A stretch of DNA of 64,000 nucleotides from UBA2970 sp965221075 (GTDB lineage Bacteria > Verrucomicrobiota > Verrucomicrobiia > Limisphaerales > AAA164-E04), in contig OZ244865.1 of the NCBI GenBank assembly GCA_965221075.1, positions 3,250,899 to 3,314,898 of the forward strand, read 5' to 3'. Shown one piece after another: positions 46,046 through 57,700 of the stretch. Made by a program: the position numbers and the translations under genes. Below the pieces are notes generated by a model. It was not told the origin of the DNA. It ran no database searches and saw nothing but the letters and a program-made list of their open reading frames with translations. The stretch's first letter is position 1. Each line of letters begins with the position of its first letter.

Positions 46046-48724
46046 ATGGACAGCGTCCACGACCCCTTCAACGCCCTCCGCTCCCTCTCCTGGGCCGGGG
46101 GCCGCTCGGCCCGCTACTTCTCCCTGCCCGCCCTCGAGGAGGCCGGGATCGGCCCGGTCTCCCGCCTGCCCGTGTGCCTCAGGCTGGTCCTGGAGTCCCT
46201 GCTGCGCAACAGCCGGGGACGGGAGCAGGCGGTGGGGGAGCTGGCCCGCTGGAAGCCGCGGGAGGAGCGCCGGACGGAGGTCCCCTTCGTGGTCAGCCGC
46301 ATCGTGCTGCAGGACTTCACCGGGGTCCCCCTGCTGGTGGATCTGGCAGCCATGCGCTCGGCGGTGCGGCGCATGGGCGGCGATCCCGGCCGGATCGAGC
46401 CGCTGGTCCCGGTGGATCTGGTGGTGGACCACTCGATCCAGGTCGACTACTCCGGCAGTCCCGACGCCATGGAGCGCAACCTGGAGCGGGAGTTCGGGCG
46501 CAACCGGGAGCGCTACCAGTTCCTCAAGTGGGGAACGCAGGCCTTCGACGCCTTCCGGGTGATTCCCCCCGGAAACGGAATCGTCCACCAGGTCAACCTG
46601 GAGCACCTGGCCCGGGGGGTGGTCGAGAAGGACGGCCTCTGCTACCCCGACTCCCTGGTGGGCACCGACTCCCACACCACCATGATCAACGGCCTGGGGG
46701 TGGTGGGCTGGGGAGTGGGCGGCATCGAGGCCGAGGCGGGGATGCTGGGCCAGCCGATCTTCTTCCTCACCCCCGACGTGACCGGAGTCCGCCTCTCGGG
46801 CCGGCTGCCCGATGGCGCCACCGCCACCGACCTGGCTCTCACCCTCACCCAGCTGCTTCGGGAGGCCCGGGTGGTGGGCCAGTTCGTCGAGTTCTTCGGG
46901 CCCGGGACCCGGGACCTGCCGGTGGTGGACCGGGCCACCATCGCCAACATGGCCCCGGAGTACGGGGCCACCATGGGCTTCTTCCCCGTCGACGGGCAGA
47001 CCCTGCGCTACATGCGCCAGACCGGGCGCGGAGAGAGCCGCTGCTCCCTCCTGGAGGGCTACTTCCGGGCCCAGGGCCTCTGGGGCGTCCCCGAGAAGGG
47101 CGAGGTGGACTACACCCGCACCCTGGAGGTGGATCTGGCCGGCATACGCCCCTCGGTGGCGGGGCCCCGGCGCCCCCAGGACCGCATCCGGCTGGAGGAC
47201 CTCGGAAGCGCCTTCCGCTCCCTCCTCTCCCGGCCGGCCGCGCAGGGCGGATACGGCAAGGACAAGCCCTCGCCACCCAACGGCCTGGGCCACGGCAGCG
47301 TGCTCATCGCGGCCATCACTTCCTGCACCAACACCTCCAATCCCGGAGTCATGCTGGCGGCCGGACTGCTGGCCCGCAAGGCGGTGGAGCGGGGCCTGGA
47401 GGTCCCCCCCCGGGTCAAGGCCTCGCTGGCCCCCGGCTCCCGGGTGGTGAGCGACTACCTGGAGCGGACCGGACTGCAGCCCTACCTGGACCGGCTGGGA
47501 TTCCACCTGGTGGGCTACGGATGCACCACCTGCATCGGCAACAGCGGCCCGCTGGATCCCGAGGTGGAGCGGGCGGTGCTGGAAGGGGACCTGGTGGCGG
47601 CCTCGGTCCTCTCCGGGAACCGGAACTTCGAGGCCCGCGTGCACCAGAGCGTCAAGGCCAACTTCCTGATGTCCCCTCCCCTGGTGGTGGCCTTCGCCCT
47701 GGCGGGCCGGGTGGACATCGATCTGCGCTCCGAACCGCTGGGCCGGGACACCGAGGGCCGGGAGGTCTACCTGCGAGACCTCTGGCCCACCTCCCAGGAG
47801 ATCGCCCGCCACATGGAGTCGGCCCTCTCCCCGGAGACCTACCGGGAGCTCTACCGCGGCTTCGACGGCCGCAGCCCCCAATGGAACCGGATTCCTTCCT
47901 CCGGGGGAGCCATCTACGCCTGGGATCCGGAGAGCACCTACATCCAGGAGCCCCCGTTCTTCGAGGGCTTCGACGGAAGGCCCGGAACCATCGGGGAGAT
48001 CGAGGGAGCGCGTCCCCTGGGGCTGTTCGGGGACTCGGTGACCACCGACCACATCTCCCCGGCGGGAGCGATCAGGCCGGATTCCCCGGCCGGCCGGTTC
48101 CTGATCGGCCAGGGCGTCGATCCTCAGGACTTCAACAGCTACGGCTCCCGCCGGGGCAATGACCGGATCATGACCCGCGGCACCTTCGCCAATGTGCGCA
48201 TCCGCAACCTGATGGTCCCCGGAAGCGAGGGAGGGATCACCTGCCACCAGCCCGGGGGAGAGGCCATGAGCATCCACGAAGCGGCGCAGCGCTACCGCCA
48301 GGAGGGCATCCCCCTGGTGGTGATCGCCGGGAAGGACTACGGCGTGGGCAGCTCCAGGGACTGGGCCGCCAAGGGCACCCGCCTGCTGGGGGTCCGCGCA
48401 GTGATCGCCCGGAGCTTCGAGCGCATCCACCGCTCCAACCTGATCGGCATGGGTGTGCTGCCCCTCCAGTTCCCCGAGGGGACATGCGCCGCCTCCCTGG
48501 GCCTGGACGGCTCCGAGACCTACCACGTGCTCGGGCTCGGCGACTCCCTCCGGCCCCGCCAGGAGCTCGGCCTGCGCATCGTCTCCAAGGACGGCTCCGA
48601 GACCCGGGTCCCCCTCCTCTGCCGCATCGACACCCCCATCGAGATCGAGTACTACCGGCACGGCGGAATTCTCCCCTACGTCCTCTCCCAGCTGCTCTCC
48701 TCCCGGCAGCAGGGGACGTCCTGA
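46046..48724 (+). CDS. acnA: Aconitate hydratase A
   Basis: 892 residues, normal AcnA/IRP length. Isomerises citrate to isocitrate via cis-aconitate in the TCA cycle using a [4Fe-4S] cluster. Cluster ligands are Cys427 in TSCTNTSNP and Cys493/Cys496 in GCTTCIGNSG. Other family blocks: VPVDLVVDHSIQVD, GTDSHTTMINGLGVVGWGVGG, ANMAPEYGATMGFFPVD, GDSVTTDHISPAGAI, FNSYGSRRGND, and the swivelling-domain GKDYGVGSSRDWAAKG with GVRAVIARSFERIHRSNLIGMGVLPL. All expected catalytic residues appear present. It starts directly after the upstream membrane-protein stop. Confidence 0.98.
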   Translation: MDSVHDPFNALRSLSWAGGRSARYFSLPALEEAGIGPVSRLPVCLRLVLESLLRNSRGREQAVGELARWKPREERRTEVPFVVSRIVLQDFTGVPLLVDLAAMRSAVRRMGGDPGRIEPLVPVDLVVDHSIQVDYSGSPDAMERNLEREFGRNRERYQFLKWGTQAFDAFRVIPPGNGIVHQVNLEHLARGVVEKDGLCYPDSLVGTDSHTTMINGLGVVGWGVGGIEAEAGMLGQPIFFLTPDVTGVRLSGRLPDGATATDLALTLTQLLREARVVGQFVEFFGPGTRDLPVVDRATIANMAPEYGATMGFFPVDGQTLRYMRQTGRGESRCSLLEGYFRAQGLWGVPEKGEVDYTRTLEVDLAGIRPSVAGPRRPQDRIRLEDLGSAFRSLLSRPAAQGGYGKDKPSPPNGLGHGSVLIAAITSCTNTSNPGVMLAAGLLARKAVERGLEVPPRVKASLAPGSRVVSDYLERTGLQPYLDRLGFHLVGYGCTTCIGNSGPLDPEVERAVLEGDLVAASVLSGNRNFEARVHQSVKANFLMSPPLVVAFALAGRVDIDLRSEPLGRDTEGREVYLRDLWPTSQEIARHMESALSPETYRELYRGFDGRSPQWNRIPSSGGAIYAWDPESTYIQEPPFFEGFDGRPGTIGEIEGARPLGLFGDSVTTDHISPAGAIRPDSPAGRFLIGQGVDPQDFNSYGSRRGNDRIMTRGTFANVRIRNLMVPGSEGGITCHQPGGEAMSIHEAAQRYRQEGIPLVVIAGKDYGVGSSRDWAAKGTRLLGVRAVIARSFERIHRSNLIGMGVLPLQFPEGTCAASLGLDGSETYHVLGLGDSLRPRQELGLRIVSKDGSETRVPLLCRIDTPIEIEYYRHGGILPYVLSQLLSSRQQGTS

Positions 48725-49059
48725 TCCCCGGATCCAGCGGCAGCCGCCTCGATGCAGGGCGGCGCGCCTCGGATGGGCGCGCCGCCGCGGCATCCGGCAC
48801 AGGCTCTCTCCCGTTCAAGCAGCCGCCCCCGAAGCCGCCAGCGGCTGCCTCGGCCGACAAGGGCGCAGGCGACCCTGCCCCTCCCCGGACCGGGGCCCGC
48901 ACGGAGCAGTCCGGAGGAAAGGAGGAAGGGAAGGCCGCCGGGCCCCGCATCGTGCGGTGCCGCGAGGAATCCGGAGCCGGCCTGCGGGGCCCGGAAGCGC
49001 CGCCCCGGAGAAGAGAAAAGGCCGGAGACGCCCCCGCCCGGAAGAGTCCGCCCCGCGGC
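48725..49059. other. Convergent intergenic region with a decayed terminator
   Basis: Lies between acnA and the 3' end of the short YDG/MBG protein. At 49015-49045 it contains GAAAAGGCCGGAGACGCC, matching the start of the strong hairpins seen behind the two other family members, but the second arm is missing, so this terminator looks degraded. Confidence 0.55.
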
Positions 49060-51504
49060 CTACTGGCCGGGAACCGGAGGAGTTCCTCCCCCGCCTCCCT
49101 GGGCGGCGCTGCTAACCGCCTTGTAGAAGCCCGCTTCGCCCAGCGTGGGCAGGACGATCGTCCCGCGGCCCTCCACGTCCAGCTGGATGGTCCGCACCAG
49201 CGTGTAGGCGGCGTCGACGATGTCCGGGGCCGCCAGGATGTCCACCCGGGCATTGGGCGCTCCCTCGATCCCCACGCTCAGGACTCCGTCGTCGATCCCC
49301 AGGGCGACGACCCGCGGCGCGATCGCCGGGATCCCCGAGCCCTCGACCACCACCAGGAACTCCACCGTGGAAGCCGCCGCCCAGCGCCCGTCGCCCGCCT
49401 GGTCGGCGCGCACCGTGTAGGACCCCGGCTGGGTCGCCGTCAGCACCCCCCCGCCAACCGAGGCGTTGGCCGCATCGACAGAGAACTCCACTTCCAGCCC
49501 CGAGCCGCTGGAGCCCAGGAGCGGGATCTCCAGGGGCTGCCCCGCGATCCGGATCGGCCAGGGATTGTACACGTCGACGTTCGGCACGGTGATCGCCTGG
49601 CCGGCCTTCACGATCGTGAGCACCGCGGTGGCTCCGCCCGTGTAGTTGGCGTCGACCACCGTCGCCGTCACCGCCACCTCGCCGATCGAGGCCGCCTCGA
49701 AGGGAGGCAGATCCGGCGAGCCGCCGTAGGCCACCTCCACCGCCAGGCCCTCGGGAACGGTCGCGACCGCCACCGGAGCCAGCTGGCCGGCCTCCTGGAC
49801 CAGGCCGGCCGCGTCGATGGACACCTCGGCCTCGGCCTTGGCTATCTCCAGCGTCGCCGATATCTCGCCCGGGAGCAGGATATCGGCGCTGCGGGCCCTC
49901 ACCGTGTAGCTGCCCACGTCGACCGGCAGATCGGGCGAGCCGTCGTAGGTCACCTCGATCTCCAGGGTGTCGGGGCTGGCCGACACCCCCACCGCCTTGC
50001 CGCTCCCGTCGTAGACCTGGGACAGATCGGCCGCCTCGAAGGAGAGCCGGGCCATCACCGCCTCGCCGTTGACCCGCACAGAGAACTCGGCGCTGGCCTC
50101 GCCCCAGTAGTCCCCGCCCGGCTGGGTGGCCTTGACCACGTAGGTCCCCGGACGGACCACCCTCAGAAGATCCCCCTCGATCAGGGCCGGAAGCTCCACA
50201 TGCTCCCCGTCCAGAACGAAGGACTCCAGCGTGTAGGACACCGGCAGCCCGGAGCTGGCCGTCGCCCGCAGCGGAATCTCCAGGCCCCGGCCCCGAAGCT
50301 CGCCCAGCCAGGGGCTGTAGAGCGAGGGATCGGCCACGCTCACCGTTTGCGCCGCCTTGCCGATGGTTATCTCCAGCGTCGCGGCGATCTCGCCCGGAAG
50401 CAGGATGTCGGTGCTGCGGGCCCTCACCGTGTAGCTGCCCACGTCTACCGGCAGCTCCGGCGAGCCGTCGTAGGTCACCTCGATCTCCAGGGTGTCGGGG
50501 CTGGCCAACACCCCCACCGTCTTGGCGCTCCCGTCGTAGACCTGGGACAGATCGGCCGCATCGAAGGAGAGCCGGGCCATCACCGCCTCGCCGTTGACCC
50601 GCACCGGGAACTCCGTGCTGGCCTCGCCCCAGTAGTCCCCGCCCGGCTGGGTGGCCTTGACCACGTAGGTCCCCGGACGGACCACCCTCAGAAGATCCCC
50701 CTCGATCAGGGCCGGAAGCTCCACATGCTCCCCATCCAGGACGAAGGACTCCAGCGTGTAGGACACCGGCAGCCCGGAGCTGGCCGTCGCCCGCAGCGGA
50801 ATCTCCAGCCCCCGGCCCCGCAGCTCGCCCAGCCAGGGGCTGTAGAGCGAGGGATCGGTCACGCTCACCGTCTGCGGCGCCTTGCCGATGGATATCTCCA
50901 GCGTCGCGGCGATCTCGCCCGGGAGCAGGATGTCGGCGCTGCGGGCCCTCACCGTGTAGCTGCCCACGTCGATCGGCAGATCGGGCGAGCCGTCGTAGGT
51001 CACCTCGATCTCCAGGGTGTCGGGGCTGACCGACACCCCCACCGTCTTGCCGCTCCCGTCGTAGACCTGGGACAGATCGGCCGCATCGAAGGAGAGCCGG
51101 GCCATCACCGCCTCGCCGTTGACCCGCACAGAGAACTCGGTGCTGGCCTCGCCCCAGTAGTCCCCGCCCGGCTGGGTGGCCTTGACCACGTAGGTCCCCG
51201 GACGGACCACCCTCAGAAGATCCCCCTCGATCAGGGCTGGAAGCTCCACATGCTCCCCGTCCAGAACGAAGGACTCCAGCGTGTAGGACACCGGCAGCCC
51301 GGAGCTGGCCGTCGCCCGCAGCGGAATCTCCAGGCTCCGGCCCCGAAGCTCGCCCAGCCAGGGGCTGTAGAGCGAGGGATCGTTGACGCTTACCGTCTGC
51401 GGCGCCTTGCCAATGACGGGCTGGGAGAGCCCCGTGGCGGCCGACACGCAGGACAGCAGGAGCGCAGCGAGGCTCCTGCGCCCCAATCCCGTTTGCATTC
51501 TCAT
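49060..51504 (-). CDS. Secreted YDG/MBG-repeat protein, short paralogue
   Basis: About 814 residues from the ATG at 51504, which has AAGGAAGAG 6 nt upstream; the frame extends to 51597. Signal peptide MRMQTGLGRRSLAALLLS...ATGLSQ, nearly identical to that of the giant neighbour. The mature part starts directly with a 175-residue module present three times (KAPQTVSV, DPSLYSPWLGELRGR, GLPVSYTLES, GGDYWGEAS, VYDGSGKTVGV). A different module (SIDAAGLVQEA, VAYGGSPDLPP, DANYTG) and the family's common C-terminus follow (VDILAAPDIVDAAYTLV, FYKAVSSAAQGGGGGTPPVPGQ). The VYDG blocks mark YDG/MBG-type beta domains found in large bacterial adhesins. It looks like a giant paralogue that lost its N-terminal two thirds and then amplified one module. 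Exported; ligand unknown. Confidence 0.85.
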   Translation of the reverse strand: MRMQTGLGRRSLAALLLSCVSAATGLSQPVIGKAPQTVSVNDPSLYSPWLGELRGRSLEIPLRATASSGLPVSYTLESFVLDGEHVELPALIEGDLLRVVRPGTYVVKATQPGGDYWGEASTEFSVRVNGEAVMARLSFDAADLSQVYDGSGKTVGVSVSPDTLEIEVTYDGSPDLPIDVGSYTVRARSADILLPGEIAATLEISIGKAPQTVSVTDPSLYSPWLGELRGRGLEIPLRATASSGLPVSYTLESFVLDGEHVELPALIEGDLLRVVRPGTYVVKATQPGGDYWGEASTEFPVRVNGEAVMARLSFDAADLSQVYDGSAKTVGVLASPDTLEIEVTYDGSPELPVDVGSYTVRARSTDILLPGEIAATLEITIGKAAQTVSVADPSLYSPWLGELRGRGLEIPLRATASSGLPVSYTLESFVLDGEHVELPALIEGDLLRVVRPGTYVVKATQPGGDYWGEASAEFSVRVNGEAVMARLSFEAADLSQVYDGSGKAVGVSASPDTLEIEVTYDGSPDLPVDVGSYTVRARSADILLPGEISATLEIAKAEAEVSIDAAGLVQEAGQLAPVAVATVPEGLAVEVAYGGSPDLPPFEAASIGEVAVTATVVDANYTGGATAVLTIVKAGQAITVPNVDVYNPWPIRIAGQPLEIPLLGSSGSGLEVEFSVDAANASVGGGVLTATQPGSYTVRADQAGDGRWAAASTVEFLVVVEGSGIPAIAPRVVALGIDDGVLSVGIEGAPNARVDILAAPDIVDAAYTLVRTIQLDVEGRGTIVLPTLGEAGFYKAVSSAAQGGGGGTPPVPGQ
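49838..51415 (-). repeat. Three tandem 525-bp coding repeats
   Basis: Anchor AGCGAGGGAT occurs at 50321, 50846 and 51371, exactly 525 bp apart (175 codons). The copies differ at only a few percent of positions by eye. The giant neighbour has one equivalent unit ending near 53050, so the expansion is specific to this paralogue. Confidence 0.92.
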
Positions 51505-51684
51505 GTCGACTCTTCCTTTCGCACCGACGCTCATGCAGCTGGTCCGGCTCTTCCGGTTCCGCAAGCCGGATCTGTACAGAATCAGCCTATGGGCCAAATC
51601 TCGCCTGACGCTACGAGCTTGTCAAACCTGCATGGCGGCAGCCGCCTGTCCCGGTCCGGCAAGGCCGCCCCGGAGAAGAGAAAA

Positions 51685-51757
51685 GGCCGGAGGCGCCCCC
51701 TCCCCGGGCGCCTCCGGCCGTCCGTCCCGGGCGGGAGCCCTGGGGCTCCCCGCCCGG
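51685..51757 (-). terminator. Double hairpin terminator behind the giant YDG/MBG gene
   Basis: Going with transcription on the minus strand: first an imperfect hairpin at 51728-51757 (GGGCGGGAGCCC / GGGCTCCCCGCCC), then a perfect 14-bp stem GGCCGGAGGCGCCC (51685-51698) / GGGCGCCTCCGGCC (51706-51719) with a 7-nt loop. A T-rich tract (CTTTTCTCTTCT on the minus strand) follows, as expected of an intrinsic terminator. Confidence 0.85.
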
Positions 51758-51777
51758 AAGAGTCCGCCCCGCGCGGC

Positions 51778-54700
51778 CTACTGGCCGGGAACCGGAGGAG
51801 TTCCTCCCCCGCCTCCCTGGGCGGCGCTGTTGACCGCCTTGTAGAAGCCCGCCCCGCCCAGCGTGGGCAGCACGATCGTCCCGCGGCCCTCCACGTCCAG
51901 CTGGATGGTCCGCACCAGCGTGTAGGCGGCGTCGACGATGTCCGGGGCCGCCAGGATGTCCACCCGGGCATTGGGCGCTCCCTCGATCCCCACGCTCAGG
52001 GCTCCGTCGTCGATCCCCAGGGCGACGACCCGCGGCGCGATCGTCGGGATCCCCGAGCCCTCGACCACCACCAGGAACTCCACCGTGGAAGCCGCCGCCC
52101 AGCGCCCGTCGCCCGCCTGGTCGGCGCGCACCGTGTAGGACCCCGGCTGGGTCGCCGTCAGCACTCCCCCGCCAACCGAGGCGTTGGCCGCATCGACGGA
52201 GAACTCCACCTCCAGCCCCGAGCCGCTGGAGCCCAGGAGCGGGATCTCCAGGGGCTGCCCCGCGATCCGGATCGGCCACGGATTGTACCCGTCGACGTTC
52301 GGCACGGTGATCGCCTGGCCGGCCTTCACGATCGTGAGCACCGCGGTGGCTGCGCCCGTGTAGTTGGCGTCGACCACCGTCGCCGTCACCGCCACCTCGC
52401 CGATCGAGGCCGCATCGAAGGGAGGCAGATCCGGCGAGCCGCCGTAGGCCACCTCAACCGCCAGGCCCTCGGGAACGGTGGTCACCGCCACCGGAGCCAG
52501 CTGATTGGCCTCCTGGACCAGGCCGGCCTCGTCGATGGACACCTCGGCCTCGGCCTTGGCTATCTCCAGCGTCGCCGATATCTCGCCCGGGATCAGGATG
52601 TCGGCGCTGCGGGCCCTCACCGTGTAGCTGCCCACATCGACCGGCAGATCCGGCGAGCCGTCGTAGGTCACCTCGATCTCCAGGGTGTCGGGGCTGGCCG
52701 ACACTCCCACCGTCTTGCCGCTCCCGTCGTAGACCTGGGACAGATCGGCCGCCTCGAAGGAGAGCCGGGCCATCACCGCCTCGCCGTTGACCCGCACCGG
52801 GAACTCCGTGCTGGCCTCGCCCCAGTAGTCCCCGCCCGGCTGGGTCGCCTTGACCACGTAGGTCCCCGGACGGACCACCTTCAGCAGATTCCCCTCGATC
52901 AGGGCCGGAAGCTCCACATGCTCGCCGTCCAGGACGAAGGACTCCAGCGTGTAGGACACCGGCAGCCCGGTGCTGGCCGTCGCCCGCAGCGGAATCTCCA
53001 GGCCCCGGCCCCGAAGCTCGCCCAGCCAGGGGCTGTAGAGCGAGGGATCGGTCACGCTCACCGTCTGCGCCGCCTTGCCCACCACCAGGACCGCCTCCAC
53101 GCTGCCCATGTAGTTCCTCTCGTCGATCGACGCCACCACCGACACCTCGCCCACCGAGGAGGCGTCGTCGGCAGGCAGATCCGGCGAGCCGTCGTAGGTC
53201 ACCGCCACCGCCAGCCCCTCGGGCTCGGTGGTCACCACCAGCGGCGCCAGCTCGTTGACCGCCTGGCTCAGCGTGGCCGGATGGATCTCCAGGGCGGCCG
53301 GAGCCTTGGCGATGGTCAGGGTCCCCTCCGCCGAGCCCGGCAGCACCGCGTTCAGGCTGGCCACCGACACCCGGTAGCTGCCCGCATCCACCGGCAGGTC
53401 CGCCGAGCCGTCGTAGGTCACCTGGATCTCCAGGTCGGGCGGATCCACGCTCACCGCCGCCGCCTTGCCGCTGCCGTCGTAGACGTGCTCCAGGTCCGAG
53501 AGCTCGATCGTGGCCGACTGCCCCACGCCGCCGACCACCACCGGAAACTCGGCGCTCGCCTCGGCCCAGTAGCCGTCGCCCGCCTGGAAGGCGCGGATGG
53601 TGTAGACGCCCGGATGCGCCACCACCAGAACGTCCCCGTCGACCGCGCCGGTGAGGATCGGCTCCTCCTGCCCGTCGACCGCGTAGGAGACGATCGAGAA
53701 CTCGACCGGCAGCCCGGTGCTGGAGGTCGCCCGCAGCGGAATGCTGATCGCCCGGCCCTCCAGCTCCGCCACCCACGGATCGTACAGCGAGGGATCGGTC
53801 ACCCTCACCGTCTGCGCCGCCCTGCCCACCACGAGAACCGCCTGGGCGCTCCCCTCGTAGTTGCTATCGGCCACCGTGGCGCTCACCGCCACCTCGCCCA
53901 CCGAGGAGGCCTCGTCGGCTGGCAGATCCGGCGAGCCGCCGTAGGTCACGTCCACCGCCAGCCCCTCGGGAACCGTCGAGACCGCCACCGGAACCAGGCT
54001 GCCGACCGCCTGCGAGAGCGGACCGTCGATGGAGACCGCCGCCTGAGCCTTCGAGATGGCCAGCACCGCCTCGGCCGAGCCGGGAAGCACCGGGTTGAGG
54101 CTGCCCACCCGCACCTGGTAGGTCCCGGCGTCCACCGGAAGGTCCGGCGAGCCGTTGTAGGTGATCTCGATCTCCAGATCCCCGGGCTCCACCGACACCG
54201 CCGCCCCCTTCGGGGTCCCGTCGTAGACATGCTCCAGATCGGAGATGGCGATGCCCACCGGCTGCCCCACGCCGTTGACCCGCACCGGGAACCCGGCGCT
54301 CGCCTCCCCCCAGTAGCCGTCGCCGGGCTGGGTGGCCACGATGTGGTAGGTCCCCGGATGCACCACCTTGAGCAGCTCGCCCTCGATCTGCGCGGTCAGC
54401 GGCGCGCTGTCCCCCTCGACCGGAACGTAGGAGGCGATCGAGTACTGCAGCGGCAGGCCCGAGCTGGAGGTCCCCCGCAGCGGGATGCTCATCACCCGGC
54501 CCTCCAGCTCCGCCAGCCACGGATCGTAGAGCGAGGCGTCCGAGATCCGCACCGTCTGGACCGCCCGGCCCACCGACAGGACCGCCTCGGCGCTCCCCGC
54601 GTAGTTCGCGTCGGCCACCTCGGCCCTCACCGCATGCTCCCCGATCGAGGCCGCATCGTCGGCCGGAAGATCCGGCGAGCCGCCGTAGGCCACCGCCACC

Positions 54701-57700
54701 GCCAGACCTTCGGGCTCGGTGGACACCGCCACCGCAGACAGCTGGTTGACCGCCTGCGCGAGGGTCGCCGGATCGATGATCACCCGGGCCTCCGCCCTGG
54801 CGATGGTCAGCGTGCCCGACGCCTGGCCCGGAAGCACCGGGTCGGCGCTCGACGCCACCACCTCGTAGGTCCCCGCCTCCACCGGAAGCTCGGCGGAGCC
54901 GCCGTAGGTCACCGCCACCGCCAGCCCCTCGGGCTCGGTGGCCACCGCCGCCGCCTTGGGCGTGCCGTCGTACACATGCTCCAGATCCCCCAGGACGATG
55001 CTCACCGGCTGCCCCACGCCGGCCACCGACACCAGGAAGACGTGCTCCCGGGGCGCCCAGTAGGAGTCGCCCGCCTGCACCGCCCTCACGAAGATGTCGC
55101 CGGGACGGGACACCCTCAGGAGGCTGTTCCCCTCGATCACCGTCACCGAGGCCAGGCCCGTGGCCGCCTCGTGCCCCAGGTCCACCGAGAAGGTCACCGG
55201 CTCGCCCGAGCCGGCATCCGCATAGAGCGGTATGTCCAGGGGATCGCCCGCCATCGCAACCGGCCAGGGCTGGTAGGAGCCCTCGTTGACCACCTCGATG
55301 TCCTGGTGGGCCTTGCGGATCGTCAGCGTCGCCATCGCCGAGCCGGCGTAGTTGGCGTCCGCCACCCTGGCCACCACCGGCCACTCGCCCACCGAGGCCG
55401 GAGAGTCGGGGGGAACCGGATCCACCTCCGGGGTGCCGCCGTCGAAGTCGATCTCCACCGCCAGACCCCCGGGCTCGGTGGCCACCGCCAGGGGCGCCTC
55501 CCGGTCGATCCGGTTGACCGCCTGGTCCAGGCCGGCCGGATCGATCGACACCGCCGCCTCCGCCTTGGCCACGGAGAGCGTCCCCTCGGCCGTGCCGAAG
55601 TAGCCCAGCGACAGCGGATCGACCGAGACCGACACCTGGTAGGCCCCCGCGTCCGCAGGCGCCTCGGCCATGCCGTCGTAGGACGCCACCAGGCCGACTC
55701 CCAGATGGTCCACGTCCGACGTGTACGCCGCCGCACGGGGCGTGCCGTCGTACACCTGCTCCAGATCCGAGAGGACGATCGACGCCTCGCGGGAAACCCT
55801 CATCAGCGCCGCCGCGCTGCCTTCGTAGCGGCTGTCGGCCGAGGCGGCCCGGACGATGTACCAGCCCGCCTCCACCGGCGGCGCCGCCTCCTCGGCCTCC
55901 GTGGCGTAGAGGCTCTCGTCCAGAGGCTCCGCCGGAGCCCCGGCCGGGGCCGTCAGCACACGGGCGTAGGTGACATCGTAGGCCAGATCCTCCGGCTCGG
56001 TCGCGATCGACGGAACCCGGGCCGTCCCGTCGTAGTCCTGCTCCAGATCCGACAGCTCGATGGCCGCTCCGTCACGGGTCACCGTCAGGGTCCCGGAGAC
56101 GTACCGGATCTCGTAGTTGTCCGACGACAGGCCCGAGGGCACGATCTCGTAGTCCCCCGCCACCGAGCCGTCGCCGCCGCTGGTCGAAAGGACCAGCTCG
56201 CCGCCCAGATCCGAGATGTCGTCCAGCTCCCCGTCGACCCCGGTCGCGAATCCCTCGATCGCGTACCCGAACTCGGACGGGTTCGGCTCCCCGTAGCCGC
56301 GGACCACGTCGAGGGCGCGAACCACCAGCTCCGCTCGGGCCACCCGCACGCTGCCCACCACCTCGAACTCCTGGGCGTCGTCCGTCACGAAGACACCCCG
56401 CAGCGGGTGCGAGCCCGCTCCAAGGCGCGTCCCCAGCCCGTTGTCCGGGTACTCGAAGCTCCCCGCGATGTCCACGTCGTCCGACTCGGCGTTGAGCTGA
56501 TCCCCCGTCAGGGGCTCTCCGTAGACCAGATCCAGGGGATTCCACCGCACCGGCGGCTGCACCGTGAACGTCCCGTTCTCGTGCGTCACCAGGTAGTTGT
56601 CCGAGAAGCCCCCGCTCACCGTGATGTTGTAGCGGCCGTAGTCCGTCCCCTCCTCCACCACCGAGCCGATCTGCAGGGGCGCCCACAGCAGCCCGTCCAG
56701 GATGTCCCCGTTCTTCAGCTGCCCCTCTCCCACCTCGACCGTGTAGGGCTGCCCCTCGACCGGAAGGTAGCTCGTCCCCACGTACCCCGGGCTCGGGATC
56801 CGCACCGCGTTCAGGTTCGGCTGCCCCTTCACCTTAGCCAGATCGGTGGCGCGGATGGTCAGCGGGGCGCGGGTGATCCTCACCCTGGCCGCCTTCGTCT
56901 GATCCGGGTCTTCGCCATCCAGGGAGGCCGCCTCTCCCGATACCAGGTTGTAGACCCCGTCCTCGATCTTCAGCGTCGAGCTCCCTCTCACCTTCCCTAT
57001 CAGCTGGTAGTTGGAGCTTGCGGGCTCGATCTTCGGGGACTGCGCCACCGCGATGTAGTAGTTGCTCCCCACCTTGCTGCCGGGTCCGGCGTTGCTCGCC
57101 AGAACCATCTGCTGCGTGAGGATCGCTCCGATGCTTTCGCCCTCCAGGATCCGGTAGTAGTTCTGCTTCTTGTCGGCCGCATCCGGCGGCCTGCCGTACC
57201 GCACCAAGGGATTGCCGAAGGAGCTCAGGTTCAGGTCCACGCTGCCGTACTCGAATTCCTGGTCGGCCAGCGACACCACCAGGGGCCGCGGCGTGATCCT
57301 CACCGTGATATCCTTGTGCGTCACGTTGTACTTGGCCTGGTCCGACGGCGTGGGCGTGTAGGCCACCCGGAACTTCAGCTCCCCGTGCGAGGGCAGGTAC
57401 CTGGTGCCGTTGACGGGGTCGAGGGCCGGTCCGCCCCCCTCCACCTTGGTGTACGTGAAGACGCCCCCGCCCGGCTCGGCCCACGCATCGAAGATGTCGG
57501 CGTCGAAGGTGTAGTCTTGGTTTTCGGCGCTAGCGTCGCCCACATGGCTCAGCAGCTCGTCCACGTTGCCGCGCTTTTTCCGCTCACTCTCTCCCCTTCC
57601 GCCCGCACCGCCCGGAGTCGAGTCGCGCAGCCTCTGCCCGTAGAGGATCACCCCAGTGAGATCGAGCCATTCCAGTTCGACGTCCCTCTTGGTCAGATCC

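Noticed and set aside
45203..48793. A long minus-strand frame across acnA
   Set aside because: acnA on the plus strand is unambiguous with all cluster ligands; the antisense translation has no features.
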